Below, piece after piece: positions 16,332-22,858 of a stretch of DNA of 35,434 bases (positions are counted from its first letter, which is position 1; every line of letters begins with the position of its first letter). The stretch lies in contig QHUT01000077.1 of assembly GCA_003222055.1 (NCBI GenBank), positions 1 to 35,434 on the forward strand. Reading direction: 5' to 3'. This DNA comes from Gemmatimonadota bacterium (GTDB lineage Bacteria > Gemmatimonadota > Gemmatimonadetes > Gemmatimonadales > GWC2-71-9). The position numbers and the translations under genes are program-made. The notes below the pieces were generated by a model. That model saw only the letters and a list, made by a program, of their open reading frames with translations. It did no database searches and had not been told where the DNA came from.

Positions 16332-16765
16332 GCCGTCGCCTGGAGGTGGCCAAAGCCTACGAGAAAGCGCTGTTCGCAGGAAACCGAGCGGAAACGGGGA
16401 GCTACTTCACGGATGACATCGTCTATTGGGTGGCAGGCGCCGTCCGGATCGGCGGCGAGTGGCGCGGCCGCGAGGCGGTGCTCGATGCCCTCTGGAACCG
16501 CGAGCCCGGTCTGGGCGCCGCGGACTGGGGATACGAGGACGTCTGGCGCGATTGGTATGAGGCGGAGGAGCGGGTGATCGTCGAGATCCGCGAACGCTCG
16601 TGGTTGCAGTCCGACCCGCAGGACGTGATGGACCAGCGGACCTGCTGCATCCTCAGGTTCCGGGGCGATCGGATCGGCGAGATTCGGGATTACACGGATA
16701 GCCACATGTACGAGGAATTCTTGAAGCGCCACCGCGCCCAGCTGCCCAAGTTCAAGCAGCGCTAG
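16328..16765 (+). CDS. NTF2-like / SnoaL-like domain protein
   Basis: 145 residues. The sequence shows the cone-shaped NTF2 fold pattern: an N-terminal helix pair (VAKAYEKALFAGNRAETGSYFTDDIVYWVAG), WRGREAVLDAL, and strands EERVIVEIRERSW, TCCILRFRGDRIGEIRDYTDSH. This superfamily includes ketosteroid isomerases, SnoaL cyclases and dehydratases, plus many proteins of unknown role that bind a hydrophobic ligand. Translational coupling to the Rieske-flavodoxin fusion suggests that it acts on, or holds, the same substrate. No catalytic residues can be assigned with confidence. Confidence 0.75.
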   Translation: MSRRLEVAKAYEKALFAGNRAETGSYFTDDIVYWVAGAVRIGGEWRGREAVLDALWNREPGLGAADWGYEDVWRDWYEAEERVIVEIRERSWLQSDPQDVMDQRTCCILRFRGDRIGEIRDYTDSHMYEEFLKRHRAQLPKFKQR

Positions 16766-16850
16766 CGGGTACCCGTGTGATCGGCGTCACGCTGTTAACG
16801 CTGCCGCCGATGCCCGGGTCTTATCTCCGACTTTAACCGGGACTACCTGT

Positions 16851-17225
16851 ATGCGACGTCGATTCGCCGTCTTCGCCGTGCTGGCGCTCGCCGTGAGCGC
16901 TCCTCGAGTGCTCTCCGCCCAGGACTCGAACGAAGTGAAGCAGGACCGTAAGGAAGTGCGCCACGACCGCCGCGAGCTGCGCGGCGACCGCAAGGACATC
17001 CGCCACGACACCAGGGACATCCGGCAGGATCGTCGGGACGTGCGACAGGACCTGAAGAGTGGCGATACGACGGACGCGCGGCGCGACGCGCGCGATCTGC
17101 GGCGGGATCGTCGCGATCGGCGCCACGATCTGCGCGATGCGCGCCGGGATCGCAGGGATCTGCGGCAGGACCGCAAGGACGTGCACGAGGATAAGCAGGA
17201 GAACAAAGACAGCACGAAAGACTAG
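16851..17225 (+). CDS. Secreted Asp/Arg heptad-repeat protein
   Basis: 124 residues. A clear signal peptide (RRRFAVFAVLALAVSA, cleavage near LSAQ) is followed by almost perfect seven-residue repeats of the form xDRR(D/E)(L/I/V)R: QDRKEVR, HDRRELR, GDRKDIR, HDTRDIR, QDRRDVR. A break (SGDTTDAR) comes next, then RDARDLR, RDRRDRR, HDLRDAR, RDRRDLR and QDRKDVH. The mature protein should be one long, highly charged alpha-helix or two-helix hairpin in the periplasm, with salt bridges between D/E and R and one hydrophobic residue per heptad. I do not know a function; metal buffering (scattered His/Asp), envelope spacing or nucleic-acid binding are possible. The TAG stop falls inside repeat element B. 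The 85-base gap upstream shows no clear promoter. Confidence 0.8.
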   Translation: MRRRFAVFAVLALAVSAPRVLSAQDSNEVKQDRKEVRHDRRELRGDRKDIRHDTRDIRQDRRDVRQDLKSGDTTDARRDARDLRRDRRDRRHDLRDARRDRRDLRQDRKDVHEDKQENKDSTKD

Positions 17226-17356
17226 ACGCCGAGACGCCTAGACGCCTAGCGGTGCGTAGCGGGGATTGGTCAGGTCGGCTTTCCTGACTACTCTCAACTA
17301 GACCCCGCTGGGCATCTAGGCGTCTAGCCGTCTGCCTGACCGTCTAGCCGTCTAGG
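17223..17356. repeat. TAGACGCC inverted-repeat element, copy B
   Basis: A 134-base element between two convergent genes. The left arm is TAGACGCC (17223-17230), GAGACGCC (17231-17238) and TAGACGCC (17239-17246). The right arm is GGCATCTA (17311-17318), GGCGTCTA (17319-17326), GCCGTCTG (17327-17334) and GCCGTCTA (17347-17354). The centre holds a GTCAGG/CCTGAC stem with an 8-base loop (17269-17288). The outermost TAG trinucleotides are the stop codons of both flanking genes (17223-17225 on the plus strand, 17352-17354 on the minus strand). The arms match copy A, but the centre differs. Confidence 0.8.
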
Positions 17357-18578
17357 AAATTCTGTCCAGATGACGGTCCCGCCGCCGGGCAATCCAATAG
17401 AGCGGGATCCCCATCAACAACGTCACCCCACTCCCCGTCCACGCCGCACCGATGGATCGCGTCCGCGCGACCCAGCCCCACGCCGTCTGTCCCAGCACGC
17501 CGCCGCTGCTCGCGAACATCGAGTCGAGAGAGATGATCGTCGCCCGCTGGGCCGAGGGGATGTGCTCATTGAGGTAGGCTTGCTTGACGGGCATCGCGAG
17601 CCCGACGGCCACCCCGTAGAGCAGATACAGCGATACGACGGCGAAGAAGTTCGTGAGCAGGCCACAGGCCACCACGAGCACGGCCTGGGCCCCCGTCGAG
17701 AGCATGAGCACTCCGGTCCGCGTCCGCACGACACGGGAGACCGGCGCGACGAGCGCGTTGCCCACGATGAGGCTCAGGCCGACCAGCGCGCTGATCACCC
17801 CGTCCACCCATACGACGTCGCGTCCCAGCAGATCGAGGAAGTAGCGCTGCCAGCTGTAGAAACCGAAGATCATGAAGCTCATCGAGACGAGCGACGCCAG
17901 CATCACGGGCCGGAGGACCGGACTGCGCAGTCCGTAGCGCAAACCCGCGACGAAAACGCGCCGGAGCTCGGGCCCCACGCGGCGCAGCTCCAGTGCCCGC
18001 GGCGTGAATCCCAGCTCCGGCATGCGAAACCACGCCAGCAGGAACAGCGGCACGACGAGACTTGCGCGCACCAAGTACGGGATGTAGAGCCTGACGTCGC
18101 CCAGCAAGCCGCCGCCGATCGTCCCGACCAGCATCGCGGCCCCGAAGTACATCTGGCCCCGTGCGAACACGGGCTCCAGCGGGCGCGCAAAGCCCGTGGC
18201 CTTGAGGGCGTCCACCAGCCATGCATCCACGGCGCCCGTGTAGAACGTGTACCCCAGCCCGAGCAGCACCGAGATCCACATGAACCCCCCGAACCCCCAC
18301 CCGCGCCAGGCGCAGGTGACGTACAACAACGTCGTGGTGAACAGGGTGACGAGACACAACAGCAGCGACACGCGTCGTCCTACGGTATCCGCCACGACGC
18401 CGGTCGGAATCTCGAACACCATGGAGCCGAGCGTGAACGCGGCGTTGGTCAAGAGCACCTGCTGGATGTCGAGCCCGGCCCCCATCTTGAACAGGGTATC
18501 GACCCCCCAGATGAGCGACATCGCCAGGTTGAACAGTCCCGTGATGGCGAAATAGGTGCGGATGATCCGGTCGCTCAC
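17352..18578 (-). CDS. MFS transporter
   Basis: 408 residues, about 12 membrane helices. Helices 2-3 carry FEIPTGVVADTVGRRVSLL, the motif A form typical of the MFS subgroup with GxxADxxGRR. The GTG at 18578 is preferred over the longer frame (to 18605) because its GTGA overlaps the stop of the DMT gene by 4 bases, as in every other junction of this operon. It is the last gene of a six-gene operon that begins with the EgtD-like methyltransferase. The substrate is unknown; export of a product of the operon is possible. The TAG stop is supplied by repeat element B. Confidence 0.88.
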   Translation of the reverse strand: MSDRIIRTYFAITGLFNLAMSLIWGVDTLFKMGAGLDIQQVLLTNAAFTLGSMVFEIPTGVVADTVGRRVSLLLCLVTLFTTTLLYVTCAWRGWGFGGFMWISVLLGLGYTFYTGAVDAWLVDALKATGFARPLEPVFARGQMYFGAAMLVGTIGGGLLGDVRLYIPYLVRASLVVPLFLLAWFRMPELGFTPRALELRRVGPELRRVFVAGLRYGLRSPVLRPVMLASLVSMSFMIFGFYSWQRYFLDLLGRDVVWVDGVISALVGLSLIVGNALVAPVSRVVRTRTGVLMLSTGAQAVLVVACGLLTNFFAVVSLYLLYGVAVGLAMPVKQAYLNEHIPSAQRATIISLDSMFASSGGVLGQTAWGWVARTRSIGAAWTGSGVTLLMGIPLYWIARRRDRHLDRIS

Positions 18579-19441
18579 GCGGCCACCACCGCCGTGTCGC
18601 GCCACGACTTGAGCGCCGTCGCCGTCAGGATCACGGCGCCCCCGATGGCCGCCAGCGGCCCCGGCGTCTCACCGTGCGCGAGCCACGCCCACACGGGGCT
18701 CAGCACCGGCTCGACCAGCAAGAACAGCGAGGCCTCGAGCGCGGGTACGCGGGTGATGGCGCGCGACAGGAACACGTAGGCGAGGCCGAGCTGAAACACG
18801 CCGAGATAGATCACGATCAGCCAGTCGGCGCCCCGGCCGGCTGCGACAGGCAAGGCTCCGGGCAGGCACACGAGGAACACGATCAGGTTGCCGCACGCGG
18901 CGGCAGCAGCGATCGGGCCGTGACCCGCGCCGTATTCATGCCCTTGGCGCGCCAGCCAGCGGTAGCCGGTGACCGTGAACGCCCACGCCACCGCGCTCCC
19001 CGCGGCGAGCACGTTGCCGACAAAAGGATCGGGCGCCGTGGCGAAGCGTCGGTGCCCGCCCACGAACAGCAGGGCCAGGCCCACCGCGAGCACCCCCATG
19101 AACGCCAGGTCCGCCGCTCGCACCCGCTCCTTCAGGAGCCAGGGCGCCAGCGCGACCACGAACAGCGGGTTCGTCGCCTGGAGGAATACCGTATCGGCGG
19201 CGGTCGTCAGCTTGTTCGCGAACACGAACAGCAGACCCGCGGCCGCGTAGGCGATGCCTACGAGCCCGACGCGCCAGCTCCACCGCTGCCGGGCCTCGGG
19301 GATCAGCACGAGGATCGCGAGCATCGCCACCAGAGCACGGAACGCGGCGATCTGCGAGGCGCCGAACGCGCACCACTTGATAGCCGCGCCCGCGGTCGAG
19401 AAGCAGAGCGCGGCGAGCACCAGCTGCAGGCGCGCCTTCAC
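18575..19441 (-). CDS. EamA-type drug/metabolite (DMT) permease
   Basis: 288 residues with ten predicted hydrophobic helices and the internal duplication of EamA proteins: an N-terminal half starting LQLVLAALCFSTAGAAIKW and a second half near FVGNVLAAGSAVAWAFTVTGYRW. PALEASLFLLVEPVLSPVWAWLAHGE near the end is the conserved EamA helix 9 region. Such permeases usually export amino acids or small metabolites. It starts at GTG 19441, overlapping the binding-protein stop by 4 bases. Its place behind a betaine transporter suggests that it handles a related compound, but the substrate cannot be read from sequence. Confidence 0.88.
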   Translation of the reverse strand: MKARLQLVLAALCFSTAGAAIKWCAFGASQIAAFRALVAMLAILVLIPEARQRWSWRVGLVGIAYAAAGLLFVFANKLTTAADTVFLQATNPLFVVALAPWLLKERVRAADLAFMGVLAVGLALLFVGGHRRFATAPDPFVGNVLAAGSAVAWAFTVTGYRWLARQGHEYGAGHGPIAAAAACGNLIVFLVCLPGALPVAAGRGADWLIVIYLGVFQLGLAYVFLSRAITRVPALEASLFLLVEPVLSPVWAWLAHGETPGPLAAIGGAVILTATALKSWRDTAVVAA

Positions 19442-20337
19442 GGCAGGTTGATCTTCAGCCAGTCACGCGCGATGGTCGCGATGTCCTCGTGCGCCACGTC
19501 CGCGCGGGCGTTGAGCCGCCGCATCTCGCTATCGGAGATGCGGCCCGCGAGCTCTTCGAGGGCCGCACCGACGCCCGAGTGCCGCGCGAGCGTCGCCTGC
19601 CGGATCACCGGTGCGGCTTCGTATGGCGGGAAATAATGGCGGTCGTCTTCCAGCACCACGAGGTCGAGCGCCTGAATCTGGCCGTCGGTGGAGTTCCCGG
19701 CGATCACGTCCACCTTCCCCTGAGCGAGGGCGCGATAGGTGAGCCCCAGGTCCATCGCGATCGGGGGAGACGCGAACCGCAGGCCGTACGTGGCCGCGAG
19801 CCCCCGGAAGCCGTCGGCTCGCTCGAGGAACTCGTAGCCGAATCCCGCCCTCCAGCGAGGCGCGAGGCGCGCCAGGTCGGAGATGCGCCTCAGGCCATCG
19901 CGTGCAGCGTCGCGGCGCCGCACGGTGATGGCGAACGTGTTGTTGAACCCGAGCGGTTTGCCCCACACGAGCCCGAAGCGCTGCAGGTAGTCCCTCACCA
20001 CGGAGCGATAGACGCTGTCGGGAACGGCCACCGGTACGTGCTTCAGGACGGCGGTGTACGCCGTCCCCGTGTACTCCACGTAGAGGTCGATCTGGCCCGC
20101 CGTGATGGCGTGGTGGCAGACGAACGTGCCGCCCAAGTGGAAGCGGCGCTCGACCGGCAGCCCGGCACGTCGCTCGATCTGCTGCGCCACGATCTCGCCC
20201 AGCAGGTCTGACTCGGTGAAGTTCTTGGAGCCCACCACGATCCGGTCGCGATGGGCGCATCCCGCGAGGAGCAGCGCGGCCGCGACGACCCACGCACCGC
20301 CCCGCACCGCCCTCCACCGCCCTCCACCGCCCGTCAT
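19438..20337 (-). CDS. OpuC/ProX-type betaine-binding lipoprotein
   Basis: 299 residues from ATG 20337 (ATGA overlap with the permease stop). The lipobox LLLAGC marks a lipoprotein signal. The mature part begins IVVGSKNFTESDLLGEIVAQQIE, the classical start of the OpuBC/OpuCC/ProX family, and continues with DLYVEYTGTAYTAVL, NNTFAITVRR and VDVIAGNSTDGQIQALDLVVLEDD. These proteins capture quaternary amines such as glycine betaine, choline, carnitine or ergothioneine for an ABC importer. The N-terminal MTGGGGRWRAVRGG is encoded by a 10-base tandem repeat. With the EgtD-like enzyme first in the operon, a histidine-betaine-like or other methylated amine is a plausible ligand; this is inference. Confidence 0.92.
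   Translation of the reverse strand: MTGGGGRWRAVRGGAWVVAAALLLAGCAHRDRIVVGSKNFTESDLLGEIVAQQIERRAGLPVERRFHLGGTFVCHHAITAGQIDLYVEYTGTAYTAVLKHVPVAVPDSVYRSVVRDYLQRFGLVWGKPLGFNNTFAITVRRRDAARDGLRRISDLARLAPRWRAGFGYEFLERADGFRGLAATYGLRFASPPIAMDLGLTYRALAQGKVDVIAGNSTDGQIQALDLVVLEDDRHYFPPYEAAPVIRQATLARHSGVGAALEELAGRISDSEMRRLNARADVAHEDIATIARDWLKINLP
20295..20334. repeat. Four tandem 10-base repeats at the start of the binding-protein gene
   Basis: CACCGCCCCG, CACCGCCCTC, CACCGCCCTC and CACCGCCCGT stand in tandem (20295-20334). On the gene strand the unit is GGTGGAGGGC. It encodes the glycine/arginine-rich residues just after the initiation codon. The same decamer type (GGTAGAGGGC) occurs at 33016-33055 and 33168-33202. 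Confidence 0.7.
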
Positions 20338-20972
20338 GTGGCCCGCCACGCGAACCGTCGCTCCGCCAGGCCCAGCAGGCCGTCCGCCGCGAGGGCCATC
20401 AGCGCGGCGGGCAGCGCGCCGGCCAGAATCAGGGTGTTGTCCACCACCGCCACGCCGCGGAAGATGTACACGCCGAGCCCGCCGGCGCCGATGGCGGCCG
20501 CGATCGTCGCCGTCCCCACGCTCACCACGGTGGCGACGCGCACGCCCGCCAGGATCACGCTCAGCCCGAGCGGGAGCTCGACCTGCGTGAGGAGCTGCCA
20601 GTCGGTCATGCCCATCCCCCGGCCGGCCTCGCGCACCGCCGGGTCCACGCCGGCGAGCCCCGTGTAGGTGTTCCGGACGATCGGGAGCAGCGCGTAGACG
20701 ACCAGCGCGACGATCGCCGTCGTCGCCCCGATCCCGCCGATGAAGGGAAGCGGGATTAGAAACCCGAACAGGGCAAGGCTCGGGATCGTCTGGAATACAT
20801 TGGCGAGTCCCAGCACCGGCGCCCGCCAGGCGGGCCGCCGCGTGAGCGCGATGCCGACCGGCACCCCCAGGACGATCGCGATGGCGGTCGAGCTCGCGAC
20901 CAGCGACACATGCTGTCCCACGAGTCCCAGAACTTCCCCGGAATTGCGGGCGTAGAACTCCCAGAGACTCAC
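20334..20972 (-). CDS. OpuB/ProW-type ABC transporter permease
   Basis: 212 residues with about five or six membrane helices. VSLVASSTAIAIVLGVPVGIALTRRP, NVFQTIPSLALFGFLIPL and EAGRGMGMTDWQLLTQVELPLGLSVILAGVRVA are hallmarks of OpuBB/OpuCB permeases; the last one contains the EAA loop that contacts the ATPase. It forms the membrane channel for betaine-type compounds together with the ATPase and binding lipoprotein encoded next to it. GTG 20972 overlaps the ATPase stop by 4 bases. A single permease gene is present, so it probably works as a homodimer, unlike systems with two permease subunits. Confidence 0.94.
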   Translation of the reverse strand: MSLWEFYARNSGEVLGLVGQHVSLVASSTAIAIVLGVPVGIALTRRPAWRAPVLGLANVFQTIPSLALFGFLIPLPFIGGIGATTAIVALVVYALLPIVRNTYTGLAGVDPAVREAGRGMGMTDWQLLTQVELPLGLSVILAGVRVATVVSVGTATIAAAIGAGGLGVYIFRGVAVVDNTLILAGALPAALMALAADGLLGLAERRFAWRAT

Positions 20973-21721
20973 GCCGCCGCCATGAATGCTTTGGATTCTG
21001 GATGGTCGCTCTGGCGGAACTCCTGCGGCGTCCCCAGGAACACGAGCCTTCCCTGTTGCATGAGACCGATCCGGGTCGCGAGCATCAGCCCTTCACGCAC
21101 GTCGTGCGTGACGAACACCATCGCCTGGCCGAGGCGCTGCTTCAGGGTCTGGAACTCGCGTTGCAGCTCCACGCGCGTAATCGGGTCCAGCGCGCCGAAC
21201 GGCTCGTCCAGCAGGAGCAGGGGCGGGTCGGCTGCGAGGGCGCGTGCCACGCCCACGCGCTGGCGCTGCCCGCCCGAGAGCTGGTGCGGATAGCGCAAGG
21301 CGAACGTGTCGGCGTCCAGGCCCACCACCGCCAGGAGCTCGCGCACCCGTTCCACGATGCGCGGCGGCTCCCACCCCTCGAGCCGCGGCACGAGCCCCAC
21401 GTTCCGCGCCACCGTGAAGTGGGGGAACAACCCCACCTCCTGGATCACGTACCCGATGCGGCGTCGTAAACGGGTCGCCGCCAGATCGCGCGCACGCGCT
21501 CCGGCGATTCGCACCTCGCCCGTGGTCGGCTCGAGCAGACGATTGATGAGCTTCAGCGTGGTGGTTTTGCCCGATCCGCTGCGCCCGAGCAGTACGAGGG
21601 TCTCGCCTGCACCTACGGTGAAGGAGACATCGTGCACCAGGAAGCGTCCGCTTCCCGCTTCCCCTTTCCCCTTTCCCGGCAGTTCATAGCCGAGCCCCTG
21701 CACTTCGAGCGGCGTCGTCAC
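20969..21721 (-). CDS. OpuA/ProV-type ABC transporter ATPase
   Basis: 250 residues from GTG 21721, whose GTGA overlaps the methyltransferase stop. Walker A GRSGSGKTTT, Q-loop VIQEVGLFPHFTV, signature LSGGQRQRV, Walker B LLLLDEPFGALD and the H-loop VTHDVREG are complete, so it should hydrolyse ATP for the betaine-type importer. It lacks the CBS domains seen in some ProV/OpuCA proteins; it ends soon after PQEFRQSDHPESKAFMAAA. An unusual glycine/lysine-rich stretch (PGKGKGEAGSG) interrupts the first strand region and is encoded by a purine-rich repeat. The longer upstream frame is an antisense-like shadow of the methyltransferase gene. Confidence 0.94.
   Translation of the reverse strand: MTTPLEVQGLGYELPGKGKGEAGSGRFLVHDVSFTVGAGETLVLLGRSGSGKTTTLKLINRLLEPTTGEVRIAGARARDLAATRLRRRIGYVIQEVGLFPHFTVARNVGLVPRLEGWEPPRIVERVRELLAVVGLDADTFALRYPHQLSGGQRQRVGVARALAADPPLLLLDEPFGALDPITRVELQREFQTLKQRLGQAMVFVTHDVREGLMLATRIGLMQQGRLVFLGTPQEFRQSDHPESKAFMAAA
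21651..21679 (-). repeat. In-frame purine tract in the ABC ATPase gene
   Basis: On the gene strand this is a run of GGGAAAGGGGAAAGGGGAAG type, repeating a GGGGAAA unit. It encodes PGKGKGEAGSG between the first strand (LEVQGLGYEL) and FLVHDVSFTVGAGE. ABC ATPases of this type do not normally have an insert there. Confidence 0.45.
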
Positions 21722-22656
21722 GCGGGGGAAGCGAGCGCCATGAGGAACCGCTGGTCGTCGCTCGCGGCCTGCCAGCGCACGGCCAGCCCCGCGTCGGACA
21801 GGATCCGCAGGAAGCTGTCCGCGGCGTACTTGTACGAGTGACCCATCTCGAGCCGCTCGCCGCGACCGATGCGCACCGCTTCGCCGCCCATCCAGGCTTC
21901 CACGGCGCGCGTCGCGCTGAAGTGCTTGGCGATGAGGTGCAGACCGGGTAGCCGCGGATCGTCTCTGGCCTCGAACACGAGCGCGCCGTCCGCGTCGCCG
22001 ATCCCGACCGAGTGGAGCGGCGCCCATGCGAACCGGCGGTTGAGCGGGTTGTCGTAGCCCGCGACGGTGGCGTCGCCGGCATACAGCTCGCCGTCCACGA
22101 GGAGCGCGTCACCGGGACGCAACAGCTGCCGCAGCTGGCGGGCGGCGGCGATGGGATCGAACGCGCCGAGGGTGTTTCCGAGCAGCATCACGAGGCGCGG
22201 CGGCGCTTCCGGCTCGGCGGCAAGCGAGAGGAGCTGCTCGGGCATGGTAAAGTCGGCCTTGATTCCCTGGGCCGCGATGCCGGCGCGCAGCGCCCCGCCG
22301 CACGCCATTTCGAGCAGCGCCTGACTGGTGTCCACCGGGACGTACGCGCTGCGCGCGCCCTGCTCGCGCAGCGCCTCGAGCAGCAGCAGGTCCTTGTCGC
22401 CCTGTCCCGCGCCGAGGCTCAGGACCTCGAGAGGCGCGGGCGGGTAGAGTCGGGCCAGCTCGCGAGCCGTGCGCGCGATCAACGAGCGCGAGCGCACGAA
22501 ATTGCGATATGCGCCGTCCGAGCACAGGGCGAGCCAGGCCCGCACCGACAGCGGCAGCCAGTAGAAGAATTTCTCCGGCAGACTCCGCGCCTCGAAGGCC
22601 GTGACGAACTCGGCCGCGAGCTGGTTCTCGGTGAGCAGCACGTGAATCGCGATCAT
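21718..22656 (-). CDS. EgtD-like SAM-dependent methyltransferase
   Basis: 312 residues from ATG 22656; the frame continues to 22710 but crosses the promoter region. A class I methyltransferase of the histidine-specific (Methyltransf_33) type: EVLSLGAGQGDKDLLLLEAL is motif I, YVPVDTSQALLEMA binds SAM, VMLLGNTLGAFDP is the post-core loop, and EMGHSYKY lies near the end. True EgtD makes hercynine from histidine. Here the N-terminal EYYPTRTE-like motif is absent, the substrate-binding Asn of TxGN is Ala (TLGAF) and the Glu of the final ExS motif appears to be Gly (GHS). The substrate may therefore be another amine. It is the first gene of an operon with a betaine ABC transporter and two permeases, and divergent from the peptide operon. 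The motif comparison is from memory. Confidence 0.75.
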   Translation of the reverse strand: MIAIHVLLTENQLAAEFVTAFEARSLPEKFFYWLPLSVRAWLALCSDGAYRNFVRSRSLIARTARELARLYPPAPLEVLSLGAGQGDKDLLLLEALREQGARSAYVPVDTSQALLEMACGGALRAGIAAQGIKADFTMPEQLLSLAAEPEAPPRLVMLLGNTLGAFDPIAAARQLRQLLRPGDALLVDGELYAGDATVAGYDNPLNRRFAWAPLHSVGIGDADGALVFEARDDPRLPGLHLIAKHFSATRAVEAWMGGEAVRIGRGERLEMGHSYKYAADSFLRILSDAGLAVRWQAASDDQRFLMALASPA

Positions 22657-22677
22657 AGGCGCGTTGAGAGTTACCGG

Positions 22678-22706
22678 TTGACGGGTGTGGCGGCAACCCA
22701 TAGGAT
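22678..22706 (+). promoter_or_regulatory. Sigma70-type promoter of the peptide/MNIO operon
   Basis: TTGACG (22678-22683), a 17-base spacer and TAGGAT (22701-22706) give a strong consensus match, with transcription expected near 22713, about 40 bases before the peptide start. On the opposite strand TTGCCG (complement of 22691-22696) and TAACTC (complement of 22668-22673), also 17 bases apart, could form a weaker overlapping promoter for the methyltransferase operon. The whole divergent gap is 96 bases, so both directions may respond to one regulator. Confidence 0.6.
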
Positions 22707-22740
22707 TCACCGACTAGCTGTTTTGCTTGGCTCATCCGTT

Positions 22741-22748
22741 AAGGAGGA
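22741..22748 (+). promoter_or_regulatory. Strong ribosome binding site of the 30-residue peptide gene
   Basis: AAGGAGGA, with the AGGAGG core at 22742-22747, 5 bases before ATG 22753. It is one of the best Shine-Dalgarno matches in the window and decides that the short frame is translated. Confidence 0.8.
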
Positions 22749-22752
22749 AGCG

Positions 22753-22845
22753 ATGCAGATCGTCGAAACGCAGGAACTCGTGCCCAGCTGTCATCGTCCC
22801 GAGATCGTCGAGACGGCCGAGCTGGTACCTACCTGCCACTCCTGA
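22753..22845 (+). CDS. Putative RiPP precursor peptide with two Cys-His repeats
   Basis: 30 residues in two imperfect halves: IVETQELVPSCH (residues 3-14) and IVETAELVPTCH (18-29), joined by RPE, with a final Ser. Each unit ends in Pro-Ser/Thr-Cys-His. Strong initiation signals, position first in an operon and the 13-base gap to the next start argue for real translation. The repeated unit suggests two core segments, or a core and a leader of common origin, modified at Cys by the MNIO enzyme two genes downstream. MNIO enzymes are known to modify cysteines in short precursor peptides (methanobactin, 3-thiaglutamate and bufferin pathways). I know no described family with this sequence. Alternatives: a metal-binding peptide or a regulatory leader peptide. 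Confidence 0.75.
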   Translation: MQIVETQELVPSCHRPEIVETAELVPTCHS

Positions 22846-22858
22846 GGGAGCGGCTCTG

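Noticed and set aside
13842-17356. TAGACGCC repeats as a CRISPR array
   Set aside because: Octamers are directly adjacent and inverted, with no regular spacers and no cas genes.
17223-17356. Copy B as an intrinsic terminator only
   Set aside because: It has stems but no T-run on either strand. The match to copy A at a non-terminator site shows that it is a repeat family, though termination is not excluded.
21718-22656. Calling the methyltransferase a true ergothioneine EgtD
   Set aside because: Key substrate-site motifs differ and no EgtB or EgtE-like gene is in the window.
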